This document shows positions 61,247 through 64,000 of a stretch of 64,000 nt of DNA, in pieces. The stretch covers positions 186,001-250,000 of the forward strand of contig JACPEA010000013.1 in assembly GCA_016183765.1 (NCBI GenBank), written 5' to 3'. The notes beneath the pieces are model-generated. The model ran no database searches. It saw nothing but the letters and a program-made list of their open reading frames with translations, and was not told the DNA's origin. Origin of the DNA: Bacteroidota bacterium. GTDB lineage: Bacteria; Bacteroidota; Bacteroidia; Chitinophagales; Chitinophagaceae. Within the stretch, counting starts at the first letter, position 1, and each line of letters starts with the position of its first letter. Position numbers and translations under genes: made by a program.

Positions 61247-61702
61247 TCAGCGTGGAATGGCCGGTATAAAATTATCCTGATTTATCCATTCTGCATAGGA
61301 ATTGCTGGTCTCATACAACTTCATGTACGATAACCTGGCGTTTGACGGCACCCTGTTTTTAATTTTTTTCGCAATAAATATCAACAGGTTCTCCGCAGAA
61401 GGCTCCATATCCCAGGTAACCAGGTTGTCCTGGGTGGTAAGCCCGGGGTGGGCTGCCAGAAAATCACGTGACAGTAACAGCTTATGATCGAAATAACTGA
61501 TCACTTCCGTTACTACCAGGTGTTTGATATCCTTAAAGTCCACTTCAAAGCCGGGTTGGGGAATATAATCGGAACCATCATTCAGTCCCGTAATCCCTAT
61601 ATGTAACTCATAAGAATGGCCGTGAATATGTTTACAGGGGCCTTCGTATCCAAAAATGGCATGTGCCATTTCAAAATGGAAGATTTTAGTAAGCTGAAGC
61701 AT
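61247..61702 (-). CDS. 6-pyruvoyl-tetrahydropterin synthase / QueD homologue
   Basis: 151 residues from the ATG at 61702; the upstream extension is not conserved. Zinc His ligands in FEMAHAIFG and KHIHGHSY, catalytic Cys in EGPCKH, and GFEVDFKDIK are visible. The family makes either 6-carboxy-tetrahydropterin for queuosine (QueD) or pterins. No queuosine or folate gene is near, so the pathway is not decided. It lies 23 bases before the third rrf2 start on the same strand, so the regulator may share its transcript. Confidence 0.9.
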   Translation of the reverse strand: MLQLTKIFHFEMAHAIFGYEGPCKHIHGHSYELHIGITGLNDGSDYIPQPGFEVDFKDIKHLVVTEVISYFDHKLLLSRDFLAAHPGLTTQDNLVTWDMEPSAENLLIFIAKKIKNRVPSNARLSYMKLYETSNSYAEWINQDNFIPAIPR

Positions 61703-61775
61703 AATCGAGTAACATTGAGTGTGCCTAAATGGCAGTTTTGGGCAAATAAATAAAGGCAAAACTATCCTTTATTAT

Positions 61776-62070
61776 TATATTTGCGGCATAAATCTACTTT
61801 ATGGAGAAAAACCAACCAGCCCTTAGCAGACTGCACAGACCGTCATTTAGTTCATCCAGATGGGTTTCAATGGGCTTGGTACAGCGTTTTCTCTTTATCT
61901 TGCAATCCTGTACGATCTGGCGATGTAGTTATTACATCGACCTTTTCAAAACGCAGGTGCTGAAAATGGGTCAAGTCGGGCAGCAGCGGCCCGTTTAGTT
62001 AACAAATTGGTAACCCGGCACTACCTGTACAGGATAACCGAATTAAATTATCACCCCCAAATATTGAACT
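61776..62070 (+). promoter_or_regulatory. Promoter and long leader before the serine-palmitoyltransferase-like gene
   Basis: TATATTTG (61776-61783) is a perfect -7 box. A possible 65-residue frame (61801-61998) begins right after it, rich in Ser, Arg and Phe and without recognisable domains. I do not call it a gene. Otherwise the roughly 280-base leader shows no riboswitch I can name. Confidence 0.4.
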
Positions 62071-63276
62071 ATGATACAAAAAAGTTTACAGGAAAAGTTA
62101 CAGGCTTTTACACTCCCCGATCAGTTGAAGAAAGCAGGGATGTATCCTTATTTCAGGCCTATTGAGGAAAATCATGATACAGAGGTAAAGATCGACGGCA
62201 GGAGGATCCTGATGTTTGGTTCGAATAGTTACATGGGGTTGACCAATCACCCGAAAGTTACGGAAGCGGCTAAAAAAGCGATCCAGCAGTATGGAAGCTG
62301 CTGTTCGGGGTCACGTTTTTTAAATGGCACTTCCAAACTGCATATTGAGTTGGAAGAGAAACTGGCCGACCATGTGGGCAAGGAAGAGGCATTGATGTTT
62401 TCCACCGGTTTCCAGGCTAACCTGGGTACCGTGGCCACTTTTACAGGAAGAACAGGGGTGATCATCCTGGATGAGCTGGACCATGCTTCTATCATTGAAG
62501 GCAGCCGGTTGTCTTTTTCTAAAGTATTGAAGTTCGCACACAATGATATGAACGACCTGGAGCGTGTATTGAGCAGGGTGCCTACCAATACCGTGAAAAT
62601 GATCGTGGTAGATGGTGTCTTCAGCATGGAAGGAGATATCTGTAACCTTCCTGAAATCACCCGTCTTGCCGACCAGTACCAGGCACTGGTGATGGTGGAT
62701 GATGCCCATGCACTGGGTGTGATCGGCGACAAGGGAAAGGGTACTTCCAATCATTTCGGTCTCACCGAAGAATCAGACCTGATCATGGGAACTTTCAGTA
62801 AATCACTGGCTTCTGTGGGTGGTTTTATTGCCACTACCAAAGAAATGATCAACTACCTGAAACACAATGCACGCCCGATGATCTTCAGCGCCAGTGTACC
62901 GCCTTCAGCGGTAGCAGCTGCCATGGCCGCCCTGGAGATCATTCAGAATGAACCTGAAAGACAGAATGCATTGTGGGAGAATACCAATTATATGGCCAGT
63001 TCCCTGCAGGAGTTGGGTTTTGATATCAATACTTCCAAAACACCGATCATACCGGTGTATATCCGCGATAATGAACTTACCTTCCGCTTTAACCAGCGTT
63101 TGTACGAAGAAGGTATATTTGTAAACCCGGTAGTATCGCCGGCTGTAAAAAGCGATGCGTCCCTGATCCGCTTATCGATCATGGCCACGCATACACGTGA
63201 ACAGCTGAACGAGGCACTGGGTAAGATCGAAAAAGTAGCCAACGAGCTCCATGTGCTCGAAATGAAACATTCATGA
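62071..63276 (+). CDS. Serine palmitoyltransferase-like PLP enzyme
   Basis: 401 residues. Alpha-oxoamine synthase family: GSNSYMGLTNHPKV near residue 50, GSCCSGSRFLNGT, the PLP-stacking DELDHASIIEG, VVDGVFSMEGD, VDDAHALG, and the PLP Lys K244 in GTFSKSLAS. Family members include KBL, BioF and serine palmitoyltransferase. In sphingolipid-making Bacteroidota this sequence type is usually the palmitoyltransferase, which condenses serine with palmitoyl-CoA. The acyltransferase-like gene that follows supports that choice. Confidence 0.85.
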   Translation: MIQKSLQEKLQAFTLPDQLKKAGMYPYFRPIEENHDTEVKIDGRRILMFGSNSYMGLTNHPKVTEAAKKAIQQYGSCCSGSRFLNGTSKLHIELEEKLADHVGKEEALMFSTGFQANLGTVATFTGRTGVIILDELDHASIIEGSRLSFSKVLKFAHNDMNDLERVLSRVPTNTVKMIVVDGVFSMEGDICNLPEITRLADQYQALVMVDDAHALGVIGDKGKGTSNHFGLTEESDLIMGTFSKSLASVGGFIATTKEMINYLKHNARPMIFSASVPPSAVAAAMAALEIIQNEPERQNALWENTNYMASSLQELGFDINTSKTPIIPVYIRDNELTFRFNQRLYEEGIFVNPVVSPAVKSDASLIRLSIMATHTREQLNEALGKIEKVANELHVLEMKHS

Positions 63277-63325
63277 TCGCATGGGGTGAGGCTGGTAATG
63301 TACATTCCCTGATCATGCCTAAACC

Positions 63326-64000
63326 ATGTCCATGAGTATCACTGTAAAAGAGGTTACTACCAAAAAAGAGCTTGACGAGTTTATACGATTCCCCCTTAGT
63401 CTGTACAGGGGGAATCCCTGTTTTGTACCCCCGCTTCATTTCGATGAGAAAGCTACGTTGCGAAAGGATAAGAATCCTGCGTTCGATTATTGCGAGGCCC
63501 GTTACTGGCTGGCTTACAGGAACGGGAAACCGGTGGGCAGGATCGCTGCCATCATCAACCAGGCGTTCATCGAAAAATGGAACAAACGATACATGCGTTT
63601 CGGTTGGGTAGATTTTGAGAACGACCCCGAAATAGCGGCCAGTCTCATCGGCGAAGTAGAGAAATGGGCGAAAGAAAAAGGCATGACGGCCGTACATGGA
63701 CCCATGGGCTTCACCGACCTTGATCATGAAGGTATGCTGGTAGAAGGTTTCGATAAACTGGGAACCCTTGCCACCATCTACAACCATCCATATTACCCGC
63801 AGTTCATGGAACAACTGGGTTATTCCAAAGATGCCGACTGGATAGAGTATCTGGTAAAAGTGCCGGAAGTGATACCCGAGAAGATGGAGAAAATGGCCAG
63901 TGTGGTAGAACGCCGTTTGGGTTTACGGGTTTTGAAAGCCAGGAGCGCCAAAGACATCCTGCCGTATGCACCGGCCATTTTTGAGCTGATCAATGATGCT
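63326..64000 (+). CDS. GNAT-like acyltransferase, N-terminal part (runs off the window)
   Basis: 225 residues seen, open to the window end. Starts ATG 63326 (ATG 63332 is also possible). Text such as FPLSLYRGNPCFVPPL, YWLAYRNGKPVGRIAAIIN and FGWVDFENDPEIA fits the large GNAT-like proteins of this phylum. It begins 50 bases after the serine-palmitoyltransferase-like gene. Bacterial ceramide synthases are GNAT-like proteins encoded near serine palmitoyltransferase, so that role is a fair inference but unproven. Confidence 0.75.
   Translation, partial: MSMSITVKEVTTKKELDEFIRFPLSLYRGNPCFVPPLHFDEKATLRKDKNPAFDYCEARYWLAYRNGKPVGRIAAIINQAFIEKWNKRYMRFGWVDFENDPEIAASLIGEVEKWAKEKGMTAVHGPMGFTDLDHEGMLVEGFDKLGTLATIYNHPYYPQFMEQLGYSKDADWIEYLVKVPEVIPEKMEKMASVVERRLGLRVLKARSAKDILPYAPAIFELINDA

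Noticed and set aside
61801..61998. A 65-residue gene after the promoter at 61776
   Set aside because: No recognisable domain, unusual composition and an alternative overlapping frame; kept only as leader sequence.
1..64000. tRNA or rRNA genes
   Set aside because: I looked for clover-leaf arms, especially at the mnmE island boundary and in the larger gaps, and saw none; a covariance-model search would be decisive.

Overview
The window looks like chromosome of a Bacteroidota member, most likely of the Chitinophagaceae. The evidence is a complete 14-gene nuo (complex I) operon with separate nuoC and nuoD and a short NuoG, an ExbB-ExbD-ExbD-TonB cassette, a serine-palmitoyltransferase-like sphingolipid gene, a large zinc metalloprotease of the type common in this phylum, weak or absent Shine-Dalgarno sites, and several promoters of the Bacteroidota type (TAnnTTTG at -7) placed very close to start codons. 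All identifications are by reading the sequence; no database was searched.

Layout. 1-6.8 kb: end of a thiolase gene, small secreted proteins, hisS, a low-molecular-weight phosphatase, a PstS-like lipoprotein and a TPR protein. 6.8-21.3 kb: nuoA-N in one direction, interrupted between nuoF and nuoG by a frameshifted S23/Avd-type four-helix-bundle gene. 21.3-32.3 kb: an ABC permease, a carboxypeptidase-regulatory-like protein, the metalloprotease, exbB-exbD-exbD-tonB-tonB, and mnmE. 32.3-38.4 kb: AT-rich accessory DNA that starts exactly at the 3' end of mnmE. It carries a 182-bp direct repeat whose first bases reproduce the last codons of mnmE, a cyclase-like protein, a PD-(D/E)XK nuclease-like protein, small membrane proteins, gene fragments and a Fic protein with its own repeated operator-like sites. 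38.4-48.2 kb: a mixed region with a TRIC-type channel, an M20 amidohydrolase, a hipBA pair, a 602-residue orphan, a cupin and secreted proteins, with several small intergenic repeat families.

48.3-61.2 kb is a coherent low-oxygen/nitrosative-stress locus. An Rrf2 regulator leads a divergent cbb3-type oxidase subunit I with a duplicated N-terminal extension, a CcoO-CcoP-like fused dihaem cytochrome c, two small membrane proteins, a group III truncated haemoglobin and a ferredoxin. A second unit, with a palindrome over its promoter, encodes a RIC/ScdA-type di-iron repair protein, a hemerythrin-like protein, a lipoprotein, a DUF1858/DUF2249-type protein, an NnrS-like membrane protein, a DUF59 protein and another Rrf2 regulator. 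A soluble GAF/PAS histidine kinase and a third Rrf2 regulator follow. The window closes with a 6-pyruvoyl-tetrahydropterin-synthase homologue, a serine-palmitoyltransferase-like enzyme and the start of a GNAT-like protein that may act with it.

A pattern cutting across the first 31 kb is a set of intergenic arrays with a 7-nt (sometimes 8-nt) period. Each array has a different unit sequence, and most are arranged as inverted pairs. One such array lies in frame inside hisS and another pair flanks the four-helix-bundle gene.
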